Below are positions 1-9,131 of a stretch of DNA of 64,000 nucleotides, piece by piece; the first letter of the stretch is position 1, and every line of letters starts with the position of its first letter. The translations under genes and the position numbers were made by a program. Source of the stretch: Pedobacter sp. Leaf216 (GTDB lineage: Bacteria > Bacteroidota > Bacteroidia > Sphingobacteriales > Sphingobacteriaceae); the NCBI RefSeq assembly GCF_001421515.1, contig NZ_LMKM01000012.1, forward strand, positions 584,253-648,252, written 5' to 3'. The notes under the pieces are model-generated. The model worked only from the letters and a program-made list of their open reading frames with translations. It did not search any database and was not told where the DNA came from.

Positions 1-674
1 TCATTTAATCCGATCCGTTTATAATCTTTAGCAGATGGCAGTGTGATGTAATTTTCTCCATCTGTTAAAATAAATACCGAAAGCTCTATTCCACTTAAAA
101 ATTGTTCGATTACAACTGTTGCGCCAGCTGCACCAAATTTACCACCCAGCATCAGCTTTAATTCTTCCTGTGCTTCGATGGTTTCGGTACAGATTAATAC
201 ACCTTTACCCGCAGCCAAGCCATCGGCTTTTAAAACTACTGGTAAAGCATGGTTTTGTAGATAAGCCAAACCATCTTCTAAAGTAGCTGGCGTGAAAGAT
301 TTTGAAGCCGCTGTAGGAATTCCATGGCGTTCCATAAATTGTTTAGAGAAATCTTTACTTCCTTCTAAAATGGCTCCTTCTTTTTTTGGTCCGATTACAG
401 GAATATGTGCAATGGCTTTATCGGCGAGGAAAAAATCGTGAATACCGTTTACCAAAGGCTCTTCTGGCCCTACTACTACAAGCTGGATATTTTCTGTGAG
501 TACTACTTTTTTGATCGAATCAAAATCGTTTACATTGATATTGATGTTGGTACCGTAAGCTCCTGTACCACCGTTTCCTGGAGCAATAATCAATTTATCG
601 CAGTGCGAAGACTGGCTCATTTTCCAAGCGAATGCGCTCTCTCTGCCGCCTGAACCTAAAAGTAAGATATTCAT
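1..674 (-). CDS. purD: Phosphoribosylamine--glycine ligase (PurD), N-terminal part, runs off the left edge
   Basis: The frame opens with ATG at 672-674 and stays open to base 1, giving about 224 residues of a protein that is usually near 425. The start MNILLLGSGGRESAFAWKM is the GARS N-domain signature. It normally reads GSGGREHALAWK, so the usual His is Ser here. Downstream, APGNGGTGAYG is the conserved glycine-rich turn, and the ATP-grasp region begins later. The enzyme joins phosphoribosylamine to glycine in the second step of purine synthesis, in the cytosol. No other purine gene is adjacent on this side. The family call is firm; the C-terminal half cannot be judged. Confidence 0.93.
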   Translation of the reverse strand, partial: MNILLLGSGGRESAFAWKMSQSSHCDKLIIAPGNGGTGAYGTNININVNDFDSIKKVVLTENIQLVVVGPEEPLVNGIHDFFLADKAIAHIPVIGPKKEGAILEGSKDFSKQFMERHGIPTAASKSFTPATLEDGLAYLQNHALPVVLKADGLAAGKGVLICTETIEAQEELKLMLGGKFGAAGATVVIEQFLSGIELSVFILTDGENYITLPSAKDYKRIGLN

Positions 675-773
675 GTTGACAAAGATAGGATTAGTGTTGG
701 AATGTTGAAATTTTGAACGTTGAAATGTTATCGGCTTTTGGCCTATACCTCCCATTAACCGCATTAGGCTTTG

Positions 774-1655
774 CTAGCTCCCTTTCGCACTGCGCGTCAT
801 TTGCTCCAGCATATCCCACATTTCATTAGGGATTGCCTCTAAGCCGTTCATCTGGCCTGCACCCTGCAACCATTCGCCACCATCAATTGTAATTACCTCA
901 CCGTTAATGTATCCGGAGAAATCGCTCACCAGAAATGCCGCTAAATTGGCAAGTTCCTGATGATCGCCAACTCTTTTCAACGGTACACGGTTTTTGAAAT
1001 CGAATTTTTTGGCTAAATCGCCAGGCAATAAACGCTCCCATGCGCCTTTGGTTGGGAAAGGACCCGGGGCAATTGCATTGGTACGGATACCATATTTACC
1101 CCACTCTACCGCTAAAGATCTGGTTAATGCTAAAACGCCACCTTTTGCACAGGCAGAAGGCACCACATAGGCTGAACCTGTAAATGCATACGTGGTAATG
1201 ATATTTAATACAGTTGCTGTTTGTTTTTCCTTAATCCAATGTTTGCCAAAGGTAAGTGTACAATTAACGGTACCTTTTAATACAATATCGATAATAGATG
1301 AAAATGCGTTGGCAGACAAACGTTCGGTTGGCGAAATAAAATTACCTGCTGCGTTGTTTAATAACACATCAACCGCACCAAATCTTTCTAAAGTTTTGGC
1401 CAGTACATTTTCTACCTGTGCTACCTCCCTCACATCGCAAGCTACAGCCAATATTTTACCGCCTGTTTTTTCTTCCATTTCGTCGGCGGTTTTTTGCAGT
1501 ACATCTTGTTTGCGACTTGTGATGACTAAGTTTGCGCCTAATTTCAGGAAATAAACACCCATTGCTTTTCCCAGTCCCGTTCCACCGCCAGTAATTACAA
1601 TGGTTTTTCCTTTTAAAGCGTCTTCTCTAAGCATTGGTGAATTATAACTGAACAT
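774..1655 (-). CDS. SDR-family 2,4-dienoyl-CoA reductase
   Basis: This is a 293-residue short-chain dehydrogenase. The NADPH-binding TGGGTGLG motif lies near residues 22-29. The stretch NNAAGNFISPTERLS near residue 100 is characteristic of mitochondrial-type 2,4-dienoyl-CoA reductases. In the active-site region PSACAKGG the Lys is kept, but the classical SDR Tyr four residues earlier is Ser, as in that subfamily. The C-terminal part, with ELANLAAFLVSDFSGYINGE, also fits. It would reduce 2,4-dienoyl-CoA to an enoyl-CoA during oxidation of polyunsaturated fatty acids. The next gene, about 100 bp upstream on the same strand, looks like the matching enoyl-CoA isomerase, which supports the role. 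Confidence 0.85.
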   Translation of the reverse strand: MFSYNSPMLREDALKGKTIVITGGGTGLGKAMGVYFLKLGANLVITSRKQDVLQKTADEMEEKTGGKILAVACDVREVAQVENVLAKTLERFGAVDVLLNNAAGNFISPTERLSANAFSSIIDIVLKGTVNCTLTFGKHWIKEKQTATVLNIITTYAFTGSAYVVPSACAKGGVLALTRSLAVEWGKYGIRTNAIAPGPFPTKGAWERLLPGDLAKKFDFKNRVPLKRVGDHQELANLAAFLVSDFSGYINGEVITIDGGEWLQGAGQMNGLEAIPNEMWDMLEQMTRSAKGS

Positions 1656-1759
1656 AGTGTATTTGGTTATTAGTGGTTGATTGTTGAAATTGGTTAACTG
1701 TTGAAACCGGTTAATTGATTAAACTGTGAATTTGCCAGCTGAAAACTAACTACTGCAAA

Positions 1760-2521
1760 CTACTTCCGTTGCAGGTTGGCTAAAATTGTTTTCAGTATGT
1801 GGCGTGTTGCCGGCGACCACCATTGTGCCAACATTTTCTCAAGTGTAGCCGACTGATCGGCGGTTACAGCAGTGATCAATTCTTCGCGGATATTTAATTT
1901 ACTTTGCGACCAGGTATTGCTTTCCAGCTCCATAAATTTTTTAATCTTTCGCTCGGCAGCGGTTAACAAACTTTCATTCCTTACCAGCTCATCTACCAAA
2001 CCTACTTTTAAAGCTTCCTCAGGGTTATAGAGCTTGCCCGAAAGCAGGCTTTTTGTGGCTTCGGCTTTACCAATCCAAAAGGCGTATAACTGAAAAATAC
2101 TATTGGGAACGATAATTCCTACCGGAACTTCATTTAAGCCGATAATGTATTGCCCTTCGGCCATTACACGGTAATCGCAGGCTAAAGCCATTACGCAACC
2201 ACCCGCAGGGCTATGCCCGCTTATTGCTGCTACCATTGGCTTTTTAAACGAAACCAGGTTGGCTGTAAAACCCAGGAACAACTGCCAGAAAGATTTTGCT
2301 TCTTCTTCGTTATAATTGTAAAGCTCTACCAGATCCAAACCTGCAGAAAAGAAAGGTGCTGTTCCGGTTAAAATTACACCGCCAATGTTATCATCGGCGG
2401 TGATGTTTTTGAGCATATCGTCTAATTCGGTAATCAGCTCGCGGTTTAAGGCGTTTGATTTTCCTCTATCTAATGTTATAGTGGCTAAACGGTCTTTAAC
2501 ACTTACTTTTATTGTATTCAT
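1760..2521 (-). CDS. Enoyl-CoA hydratase/isomerase family protein, probably a delta3,delta2-enoyl-CoA isomerase
   Basis: The protein is a 253-residue crotonase-fold enzyme. The oxyanion-hole segments are FSAGLDL near residue 60 and HSPAGGCVMALACDYR near residue 103. SPAGGC followed by CDYRV and IGLNEVPVGIIVP resembles mitochondrial delta3,delta2-enoyl-CoA isomerase more than a hydratase. The second catalytic Glu of hydratases is not evident at its usual place, where NEVPVG is found. With the downstream 2,4-dienoyl-CoA reductase it forms an auxiliary set for feeding unsaturated acyl-CoAs into beta-oxidation. The family call is secure; isomerase rather than hydratase is an inference from motif resemblance. 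Confidence 0.82.
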   Translation of the reverse strand: MNTIKVSVKDRLATITLDRGKSNALNRELITELDDMLKNITADDNIGGVILTGTAPFFSAGLDLVELYNYNEEEAKSFWQLFLGFTANLVSFKKPMVAAISGHSPAGGCVMALACDYRVMAEGQYIIGLNEVPVGIIVPNSIFQLYAFWIGKAEATKSLLSGKLYNPEEALKVGLVDELVRNESLLTAAERKIKKFMELESNTWSQSKLNIREELITAVTADQSATLEKMLAQWWSPATRHILKTILANLQRK

Positions 2522-2618
2522 ATGTTAAATAGTATCAAGATTATAGGTATTGATTAGCATGATATTTAAGCTAAATATAATTATGCATGCATATCAATTC
2601 AAATTTATCTATTTTTCC

Positions 2619-5309
2619 TTATTTAACATCATAAGTGTAAACTTTTCTACCTAAATGCCCAAAGGCATCTATTCCTTCTATCACCACGCGATATTGTGCA
2701 GGCTCATCGGCATTGTAAAAATCAAATTTTCCCTTACCATCTTTATCGGCCACAACCTGTGGGTTCCAATAAATGGTTGTTCTTAAATCGGCCCTGTTAC
2801 TGTTACTTTCTGTATCGTATTTTGGAGAATAAAATTCTCTTGATATGGTGAAGCCTTTTGGATTAAAGGTTACAATTCCTGGTGCATAACGATCGGTACT
2901 TCTGCCTCCATCGCCGCGTTTGGTGGTAATAATAATTACCCCACCGCCACCTTGCGAACCATATATTGCGGTATTACCAATGCTTTTTAAAAGCTCGATG
3001 GATTCTACATCTGTCGGCGATACGTTATCCAGAAAATCAGACTCCATTTGCATCCCATCAACGATAATACGAATTGGTGTATCCTGACTGCGCATTAAAT
3101 ACGGCACATTGCCTCTAAAAATTACACCTGGCAAACGGCCCTGCAAACATTGAGATAAGGTAACGCAGGTAGACAACTGATCGGCCGTCATTATAAAATC
3201 TGCCCTGCCGGCTCCGTTTAGGTTTGATGAATTTTTAGCAGGATTTTTCTTTTCGGTAATGGTTACTTCCTCCAGCTTAATTGTTCGCTCGAGTAATCCT
3301 AAACGGGTCATCTCATTAAAATAACTGTCGCTCTCTTTGATGTATTTCATCAATGTATTGTTCACGTTCACCTCAACATCAGCACCATTTTTATTTTTGG
3401 TTACAATCTGATTGGGCACTACATCAAGGTTGATATCAACAAATTTCCTTTCGGTTTTGGTTCTTGCCTGTACTACAAATTTTGTACTGTCGCCAAAACT
3501 CAAATTATCAAAAACAAACTTACCTTCGGCATTGGTTACGGTATCTAAAATATACATCGTTCCTTTGGTAGCCATAAGCATTACTTTTCCACCGGGTACT
3601 GGCTTATTGCCCTTGGTTATTGTACCACTGATGGTGATGGATTGTTCGGCTTTGTAGGTAATGTTAGGGCCAACGTTATTAACGATATTCTTCCAGATAA
3701 ATCTTCTCCACCCTTGGGTAAGCATCAGGTTATCGAGCTCTTTTTGCGTTTGTAGGTCATCCTTTAAAAAGTAATGGTTGGGTTTTTCTACATATCCGAT
3801 CAAATCAGATGTAAGCAATAAGGAGGTTAGGATATTTGTTTCATTGTCTTCATCTGGTGTTACCTTATTGGCGTTGGTAACCGAAACAGAAAAGCTGCCC
3901 AAAACAGGTTGCCCTTCATTGGCGGCATCAAAGGCAAAACTGGTTTTACCTTTTTTAGCTGTTGAAACGCCTGATGAATTGAGTGAAACGTCTATCAGTC
4001 CGGCTTTATTATTTACAAAAATTAAACGCTCGGCAATAGGCTGGTTGCTGCCCGAAAATAAGGTAAACTGAACAATACCTGTTGGTAGATTTTTTTTAGG
4101 GATATTGGCCAGCAACACTTGTTTATCCATTTTGGCTTTCGAAACATAATACACATTTCCACCATGCTGTGCCACCACTTTTAGCTCCTCACCATTAACC
4201 AGATCGGCACTGCCCATAATTTTAAGTACAACCTTGCCAGTATCCAAACTGTTTAAAGATATGGTGTAACCACTTTTAGCGGCAGCCGGAAGTTTTACGG
4301 TTTTTTGCGACCCATCTTTAAACTTAATTTTCGCAGAATATGTTTTTCCTGCCTGGCTGTTAAATACCAGGTTTCCCATTCCTAAATAACTGGTTGCAAA
4401 ATTGGTTATTTCTGCACCTGCTTCATCAACAATAACTCCTTCTACATCTTCTCCATGTCCGCTTGCATTAACAGCCTTTATGGCCACCTTTTGAGGCAGT
4501 TCTTCAACAAGTGTTCCTCCTTCGGGCATAAACTGCACATCAACATCGTTAGAAGTTGAAGTAATGGGGATGGATTTAACTACTTTTTGTTTGTTATCAA
4601 GCGTGATGGTGGCAATTATCTTACCCGATTTATTCTGAAAAGGTTGATTATTGGTGAAATTGATTACGGCATCACCGCCTAAACTGGTTTTCACCTTCCC
4701 TTTGGCTACCGAACGGTAATCTAACTGCACATCATAACTAATTTCGTTCTCACTATAGGCTACTCCATTCTTATCTTCGAAATGCACGGTGGCACTCACT
4801 TTATCGGTATTGTTTTCTTTACTGAAGTTGTAAGTTGTTTTTGTAAAAACTTTGTTAGCCCAGCTATTTCCGATCTTAATTGTTTTATCGAAGAAGAATT
4901 CAGTTCCAAAATTCCGCATATAATTGGTGTACGCCCTAATGCGGTAATTGCCCTCTCCTAATGAATCGGTAAGCTTAAAATCTCCCCAGGATATGCCGCC
5001 CATTATTGGTAGTTTGACTACTTTTTTAAGCGAATCTTTTTCGTTAATCAGCTCTACGTACAGAATTTTACTGATGCTGGATGGTGTACCGGTTTTAGTA
5101 TTTACCACATAGGCTTTAAACCAAACATCATCCCCTATGGCATAATAAGGCTTATCTAAATGAAGGTGAACTTTTTCCTGGGGATATTTGCTGGTATAAT
5201 CATCGAATTTTTGTAGAAGCTGACTAAATGGATCATCATCCATTTTAAATGCAGTAAAGCCGATTAATAAACAAACAAAGCTGAGTGCGAGAATAATTCT
5301 GGGTTTCAT
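2619..5309 (-). CDS. Exported plug-domain protein with macroglobulin-like N-terminal region
   Basis: The frame extends up to 5345, but the Met at 5307-5309 starts a clean signal sequence (MKPRIILALSFVCLLIGF), so that start is preferred, giving 896 residues. The N-terminal half contains DKPYYAIGDDVWFKAYV, typical of the MG2-like domain of alpha-2-macroglobulin-type proteins. A carboxypeptidase-like regulatory fold follows (SGTITKGNKPVPGGKV). Near the C terminus a TonB-receptor plug can be recognised (LQGRLPGVIFRGN, IRIIVDGMQ, IELLKSIGNTAIYGSQGGGGVIIITTKRG). No 22-strand barrel follows, so it is not a complete receptor. Such proteins are common in Bacteroidota and probably sit in the periplasm or outer membrane. 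The substrate is unknown. Confidence 0.8.
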   Translation of the reverse strand: MKPRIILALSFVCLLIGFTAFKMDDDPFSQLLQKFDDYTSKYPQEKVHLHLDKPYYAIGDDVWFKAYVVNTKTGTPSSISKILYVELINEKDSLKKVVKLPIMGGISWGDFKLTDSLGEGNYRIRAYTNYMRNFGTEFFFDKTIKIGNSWANKVFTKTTYNFSKENNTDKVSATVHFEDKNGVAYSENEISYDVQLDYRSVAKGKVKTSLGGDAVINFTNNQPFQNKSGKIIATITLDNKQKVVKSIPITSTSNDVDVQFMPEGGTLVEELPQKVAIKAVNASGHGEDVEGVIVDEAGAEITNFATSYLGMGNLVFNSQAGKTYSAKIKFKDGSQKTVKLPAAAKSGYTISLNSLDTGKVVLKIMGSADLVNGEELKVVAQHGGNVYYVSKAKMDKQVLLANIPKKNLPTGIVQFTLFSGSNQPIAERLIFVNNKAGLIDVSLNSSGVSTAKKGKTSFAFDAANEGQPVLGSFSVSVTNANKVTPDEDNETNILTSLLLTSDLIGYVEKPNHYFLKDDLQTQKELDNLMLTQGWRRFIWKNIVNNVGPNITYKAEQSITISGTITKGNKPVPGGKVMLMATKGTMYILDTVTNAEGKFVFDNLSFGDSTKFVVQARTKTERKFVDINLDVVPNQIVTKNKNGADVEVNVNNTLMKYIKESDSYFNEMTRLGLLERTIKLEEVTITEKKNPAKNSSNLNGAGRADFIMTADQLSTCVTLSQCLQGRLPGVIFRGNVPYLMRSQDTPIRIIVDGMQMESDFLDNVSPTDVESIELLKSIGNTAIYGSQGGGGVIIITTKRGDGGRSTDRYAPGIVTFNPKGFTISREFYSPKYDTESNSNRADLRTTIYWNPQVVADKDGKGKFDFYNADEPAQYRVVIEGIDAFGHLGRKVYTYDVK

Positions 5310-5485
5310 GAGGTTAGGTACAAATAAATACGCGTCAAGGTACAAAACCTAAAGCATACTTTTATGAAGTTACCGTGAAATTTAGTTTGAATTCTAAGTT
5401 TTTAGTTGATGGCCCAACAGCGTGCACATATAGTATTGTTTCCCCGGAGATTCAGGGTGGGCTGCGCCTCAGCAATCACTACCGG

Positions 5486-5599
5486 TTGTTCATAAACCCG
5501 ACAGCAGCAGCGGCTCCCGATTTCTTCTATAGGGACCACAGCGAATGGCGGGGCTACAGGCCGCCAAAAGGCTGTAACGTTCGTTTTCAAAAGAAAAAT
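5486..5599. repeat. 114-bp direct repeat, copy 1
   Basis: It begins TTGTTCATAAACCCGACAGC and ends CAAAAGAAAAAT. It aligns without gaps to 5740-5853 with roughly eight mismatches by eye. The copies lie 254 bp apart. The segment GAATGGCGGG..CC GCCAAAAGG is GC-richer than its surroundings, as in dispersed intergenic repeats of this group. Confidence 0.85.
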
Positions 5600-5739
5600 G
5601 TTGTTTTTGCTAATTATTTGGAAATGAAAGGGCCTGAGCATTTGGCCCCTCCAGTCCCGCTTTTGTTTCTGCCGATGAAAAATCGGCATTCACGACAATC
5701 GGGTTTACAAACAATGTTTAGTGCTCAAAAAACAGATCA

Positions 5740-5853
5740 TTGTTCATAAACCCGACAGCAGCGGCGGCTTCCGATTTCTTCTATCAGGAACACAGCGAAT
5801 GGCGGGACTACTGGCCGCCAAAAGGCTGTAACGTTCGTTTCCAAAAGAAAAAT
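5740..5853. repeat. 114-bp direct repeat, copy 2
   Basis: This is the second copy of the repeat at 5486-5599, in the same orientation and of identical length. Differences include CAGCGGCGG for CAGCAGCGG and CTATCAGGAACAC for CTATAGGGACCAC, so the duplication is not fresh. Confidence 0.85.
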
Positions 5854-6048
5854 ACCTGATTTGAATCAGATATTATGCTTCCCATCAGATTTATAATAAA
5901 CAAGCTCTATCGGTGATGAAACCTTCCTGCCATAAGCGGCGGCAAATCATGAGTAAATGACAATTTTCAGTTCGGCATCTGCAATTTACAGTTTACCAAG
6001 CTGACATTTACAGTTAACCGATTTAAACAATTAACCAACAAACAATCA

Positions 6049-6585
6049 TTAGAATTTATTCTTCCACATCATGCTCTCTACCGGCCTTGTGGTTTTATTG
6101 TTGTATTTCGCATTACCTTTTGTATTGTACATGGTTTCAATTTTACCATCAACAACAAAATAAATCAATTGACCTATCGGCATTCCGGCATAAATTTTTA
6201 CAGGCTGGGCTACCGATATTTCCAACGTCCAGGTGTTGCAAAAGCCAACATCACCTTTACCTGCTGTTGCATGGATATCGATCCCTAACCTACCGGTACT
6301 GCTTTTTCCTTCTAAAAACGGAACATGGCCGTGCGTTTCTGTATATTCTACTGTTACGCCCAGATATAACGTGCCCGGATGAAGGATAAATCCATCTTTC
6401 GGAATTTCAAAGTGTTCTATTTCATTATGAGCCTTGGCATCAAGCACGCGGCTTTTGTATGTAGCCAGATATTTCCCTAAATGAACATCATACGAGTTGG
6501 TGCCTAAACATTCGCGTTTAAAAGGCTCAATGATGATTGTTCCCTTCTCAATTTCTTCTAATATCCTGCTATCAGATAATATCAT
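6049..6585 (-). CDS. dcd: dCTP deaminase
   Basis: A 178-residue protein, close to the normal family size of about 190. The core GKSSTGRLGIDIHATAGKGDVGF holds the conserved Ser and Arg of the active site, and WTLEISV holds the catalytic Glu. The motif AGMPIGQLIYF follows. It deaminates dCTP to dUTP on the route to dTTP. It is transcribed away from the phosphopantetheinyl transferase gene, with 71 bp between the two starts. A bifunctional dCTP deaminase/dUTPase is possible but cannot be told from the sequence alone. Confidence 0.92.
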   Translation of the reverse strand: MILSDSRILEEIEKGTIIIEPFKRECLGTNSYDVHLGKYLATYKSRVLDAKAHNEIEHFEIPKDGFILHPGTLYLGVTVEYTETHGHVPFLEGKSSTGRLGIDIHATAGKGDVGFCNTWTLEISVAQPVKIYAGMPIGQLIYFVVDGKIETMYNTKGNAKYNNKTTRPVESMMWKNKF

Positions 6586-6626
6586 TTTTATACGTATTTT
6601 TGGCCTAAATTATCATTTATTTAAGA

Positions 6627-6634
6627 TAATTTTG
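6627..6634 (+). promoter_or_regulatory. Candidate -7 box (TAATTTTG) for the phosphopantetheinyl transferase gene
   Basis: TAATTTTG fits the Bacteroidota -7 consensus TAnnTTTG and lies 22 bp before the ATG. A TTTG at 6599-6602 could be the upstream element, but the 24-bp spacing is longer than usual. Confidence 0.45.
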
Positions 6635-6656
6635 CATGTAATCTCCAATTTAATCA

Positions 6657-7304
6657 ATGCCAATTATTTACAATAAAAATATTGATCAGCATTCTGTTTT
6701 AGCAATTTGGAAAATTGAGGAAACAGAGGAAGAATTGTTGGCCGGACTACAGCTTAAGCAACATGAACGCGATATAATTTCTTCATTAAATAGCGGAAAA
6801 CGTTTGCTGCATTGGTTAAGCACCCGACTTTTGTTGAGAACGATGCTTAAAACAACTGAATATATAGATTGCCAGTTTGATGAACATGGCAAGCCTTATC
6901 TTGTTAATTTCGATTACCATATTTCATTAAGTCACTCTTACGATTACGCTGCCGTAATGATTAGCAAAGATCATCCGGTTGGTGTGGATATAGAATTAAT
7001 TAAACATAAAATAAAAAGCATTAAACATAAGTTTTTGAGCGATGTAGAACTTGCACAAAAACAGATAGGTGATAATACAGATGGCCTGTATGTAGCCTGG
7101 TGTGCCAAAGAAGCAATTTATAAATGGCACGGAAAAAAAGGACTGGAGTTTAAACAGCATATTCACATTAAACCTTTTAAGCTGAAAAGCGAGGGTTCTT
7201 TAAATGCAATTGTTGAACTTCCTAACGGCACCCGCGAGCTGGCCGTAAACTATTTTAAAACCAAAGACGGCTATATGCTGGGCTATGTAGCAAGCAATTC
7301 TTAA
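6657..7304 (+). CDS. 4'-phosphopantetheinyl transferase superfamily protein
   Basis: This is a 215-residue Sfp-type enzyme. The two signature blocks are present: VGVDIELI near residue 104 (Mg-binding Asp and Glu) and WCAKEAIYKWHGKKGLEF near residue 150. It transfers phosphopantetheine from CoA to a carrier-protein serine, activating acyl or peptidyl carrier proteins. The N-terminal part, with SLSHSYDYAAVMIS, is also typical. It is followed closely (10 bp) by lipB, a lipoyl-pathway enzyme that also depends on an acyl carrier protein. Whether its main client is the fatty-acid ACP or a secondary-metabolite carrier cannot be seen. Confidence 0.88.
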   Translation: MPIIYNKNIDQHSVLAIWKIEETEEELLAGLQLKQHERDIISSLNSGKRLLHWLSTRLLLRTMLKTTEYIDCQFDEHGKPYLVNFDYHISLSHSYDYAAVMISKDHPVGVDIELIKHKIKSIKHKFLSDVELAQKQIGDNTDGLYVAWCAKEAIYKWHGKKGLEFKQHIHIKPFKLKSEGSLNAIVELPNGTRELAVNYFKTKDGYMLGYVASNS

Positions 7305-7314
7305 CCACACAGAG

Positions 7315-8043
7315 ATGAACGCAACAGATGAAAAAGTAATTGCAGCAGATTTGATTCCAACCTTGTTTACAGATTGGGGCTTAACAGATTATCAGCAGGC
7401 CTGGGATAAACAGGAAGATTTATTGAATAAAACGGTGGCCATTAAAACCGAAAACCGTGTAAACAATACCCAAAAACCTACCCCAAACCACCTTGTATTT
7501 TGCGAACACCCTCACGTTTACACACTGGGCAAAAGCGGGCATCCTGAAAATTTATTGCTGGATGAGCAAGGATTAAAAGCTAAACAGGCTACTTATTATA
7601 AAATAAACCGTGGTGGTGATATTACCTATCACGGACCAGGGCAGATTGTAGGTTATCCGATTCTTGATCTTGATAATTTCTTTACCGATATTCATTTATA
7701 TCTCCGCACACTCGAAGAAGCGGTTATTCTTACTTTGCAGGATTATGGTGTATCAGCAGGCCGCTACCCGGGTTATACTGGTGTTTGGTTGGATGCAGAC
7801 AATGATAAAGCACGAAAAATATGCGCCATGGGCGTTCGTTGCAGTCGTTGGGTAACCATGCACGGTTTCGCTTTTAATGTAAATGTAGATCTGAATTACT
7901 TTAAAAATATTGTTCCATGCGGTATTGATGATAAAGCCGTAACTTCTTTAGCGAAAGAATTGGGCTATCAACCGGATATGGAAGAGGTGAAAGGGAAGCT
8001 TAAAAACCATATTGCCAATCTTTTTAAAATGAAGCTGATTTAA
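7315..8043 (+). CDS. lipB: Lipoyl(octanoyl) transferase
   Basis: A 242-residue protein. The family motif RGGDITYHGPGQIVGYPI is near residue 100. The catalytic Lys lies in ARKICAMGVRCSRW and the catalytic Cys in NIVPCGIDDKAVTSL. It transfers octanoyl from ACP to the lipoyl domains of 2-oxoacid dehydrogenases and the glycine cleavage H protein. Its start codon lies inside a TTAACCACAGAG-like intergenic repeat remnant at 7303-7317. The stop overlaps the next gene's ATG by one base (TAATG), which suggests translational coupling. Confidence 0.95.
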   Translation: MNATDEKVIAADLIPTLFTDWGLTDYQQAWDKQEDLLNKTVAIKTENRVNNTQKPTPNHLVFCEHPHVYTLGKSGHPENLLLDEQGLKAKQATYYKINRGGDITYHGPGQIVGYPILDLDNFFTDIHLYLRTLEEAVILTLQDYGVSAGRYPGYTGVWLDADNDKARKICAMGVRCSRWVTMHGFAFNVNVDLNYFKNIVPCGIDDKAVTSLAKELGYQPDMEEVKGKLKNHIANLFKMKLI

Positions 8044-9098
8044 TGGTTAGGCTTATTCTAATAGTTGCATTAGCTATAGCTACGAAAGCTGCTTTTGCCC
8101 AGAATGTGAATGAAATAATCACATTCATAAAAGAGCATCCTAAAAAGGCAGCTATTGTACTGGTAGAGAACAACAAAGAAGTACTTAATCTCAGAGGCAG
8201 CCAGGTAATGCCCTTAGCGAGTGCGGCCAAAACCCTAATCGCGATTGAGTTTGCTAATCAGGTTGTTTCGAAAAGGATAAATGCAACGCTAAGTATTCCT
8301 ATAGCCGAACTTAACAAATATTATATTCCTTTAGATGGAGGTGCACATCCAGCCTGGCTGAAATCGTTAAAAAAGAAAAAAGGCGACAGTGTTTCATTGT
8401 TACAGGTTGCTCAGGGCATGATTAGGTTCAGTTCGAATGCCAATACCGAATACCTTGAGGATCTATTAGGCCTGGAAAACATAAACAGCAACATTAAAAC
8501 ACTAAAAATCAGCAAACACACCCCCTATTATTATTTTACCGCTGGCGCACTTATGACATGTTTAAAGCCGGAAAATATTAGCGAAAATTTATGGGCTGCT
8601 CAACTGCAGGCAATGCCAATGGATGAATACAGGAAACGCTGCGAAAGCAATCACCTTAAATTAAAAACAGATTCGGCGTTCATTAAAACTCTTAAGCCTG
8701 GTGACCTTTCGTTTAGGCTCCAAAAAATATGGTCGGATAAGTTAGTCGCGTCAACCACTGCTGATTATGCAAACATTATGCGGAAAATTAACGATAGAAA
8801 TTATTTCAAGCCCGAAGTTCAGCAAACATTAGATCAGATTATGGAGTGGCCAATGCTAAATCCTAGCAATCAGGCAGCATTTGAACATTTGGGGCAGAAA
8901 GGTGGATCAACCGCATCTATTTTAACAGATACCTTTTATGCTACAGATAAAACTGGCTTCAAATTATCGTGCGCATTTTTCTTTAATAACTTAACTGAAA
9001 AAGAAAATCAAATGATCCAAAATAACTTTGGAAATTTTGAGGCAGGGATTATTACAGATGCTGCTTTTAGACAAAAACTGATCATTGCGCTGAAATAA
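8043..9098 (+). CDS. Exported serine hydrolase of the beta-lactamase/penicillin-binding fold
   Basis: The 351-residue protein has a signal peptide ending near KAAFA. The three class-A-like motifs are visible: SxxK as Ser60-Ala-Ala-Lys63, an S-x-N-like SSN in IRFSSNANTEYL near residue 129, and KGG in GQKGGSTAS in place of KTG. The conserved Glu of the class A omega loop was not identified, so it may be a transpeptidase-like or esterase-like hydrolase and not a true beta-lactamase. It starts on the stop codon of lipB and precedes an SGNH lipoprotein, so the three genes are probably co-transcribed. Confidence 0.75.
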   Translation: MVRLILIVALAIATKAAFAQNVNEIITFIKEHPKKAAIVLVENNKEVLNLRGSQVMPLASAAKTLIAIEFANQVVSKRINATLSIPIAELNKYYIPLDGGAHPAWLKSLKKKKGDSVSLLQVAQGMIRFSSNANTEYLEDLLGLENINSNIKTLKISKHTPYYYFTAGALMTCLKPENISENLWAAQLQAMPMDEYRKRCESNHLKLKTDSAFIKTLKPGDLSFRLQKIWSDKLVASTTADYANIMRKINDRNYFKPEVQQTLDQIMEWPMLNPSNQAAFEHLGQKGGSTASILTDTFYATDKTGFKLSCAFFFNNLTEKENQMIQNNFGNFEAGIITDAAFRQKLIIALK

Positions 9099-9131
9099 AA
9101 CTAAGCTCAAAGCTATTTCGTAGATTAAACT

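Larger units (their letters stand above)
5346..6048. other. Gene-free stretch of about 700 bp carrying a direct repeat
   Basis: No frame here resembles a protein. The two overlapping open frames, at 5375-5749 (+) and 5402-5689 (-), consist largely of repeat DNA. The stretch holds two copies of a 114-bp repeat and a small hairpin between them (GCCGAT at 5671-5676 with ATCGGC at 5682-5687). Its right end, 5860-6048, is AT-rich with nothing recognisable. Confidence 0.7.

Noticed and set aside
5375..5749. Open frames on both strands as small genes
   Set aside because: They run through the 114-bp repeat, show no protein texture and have no promoter or family resemblance.
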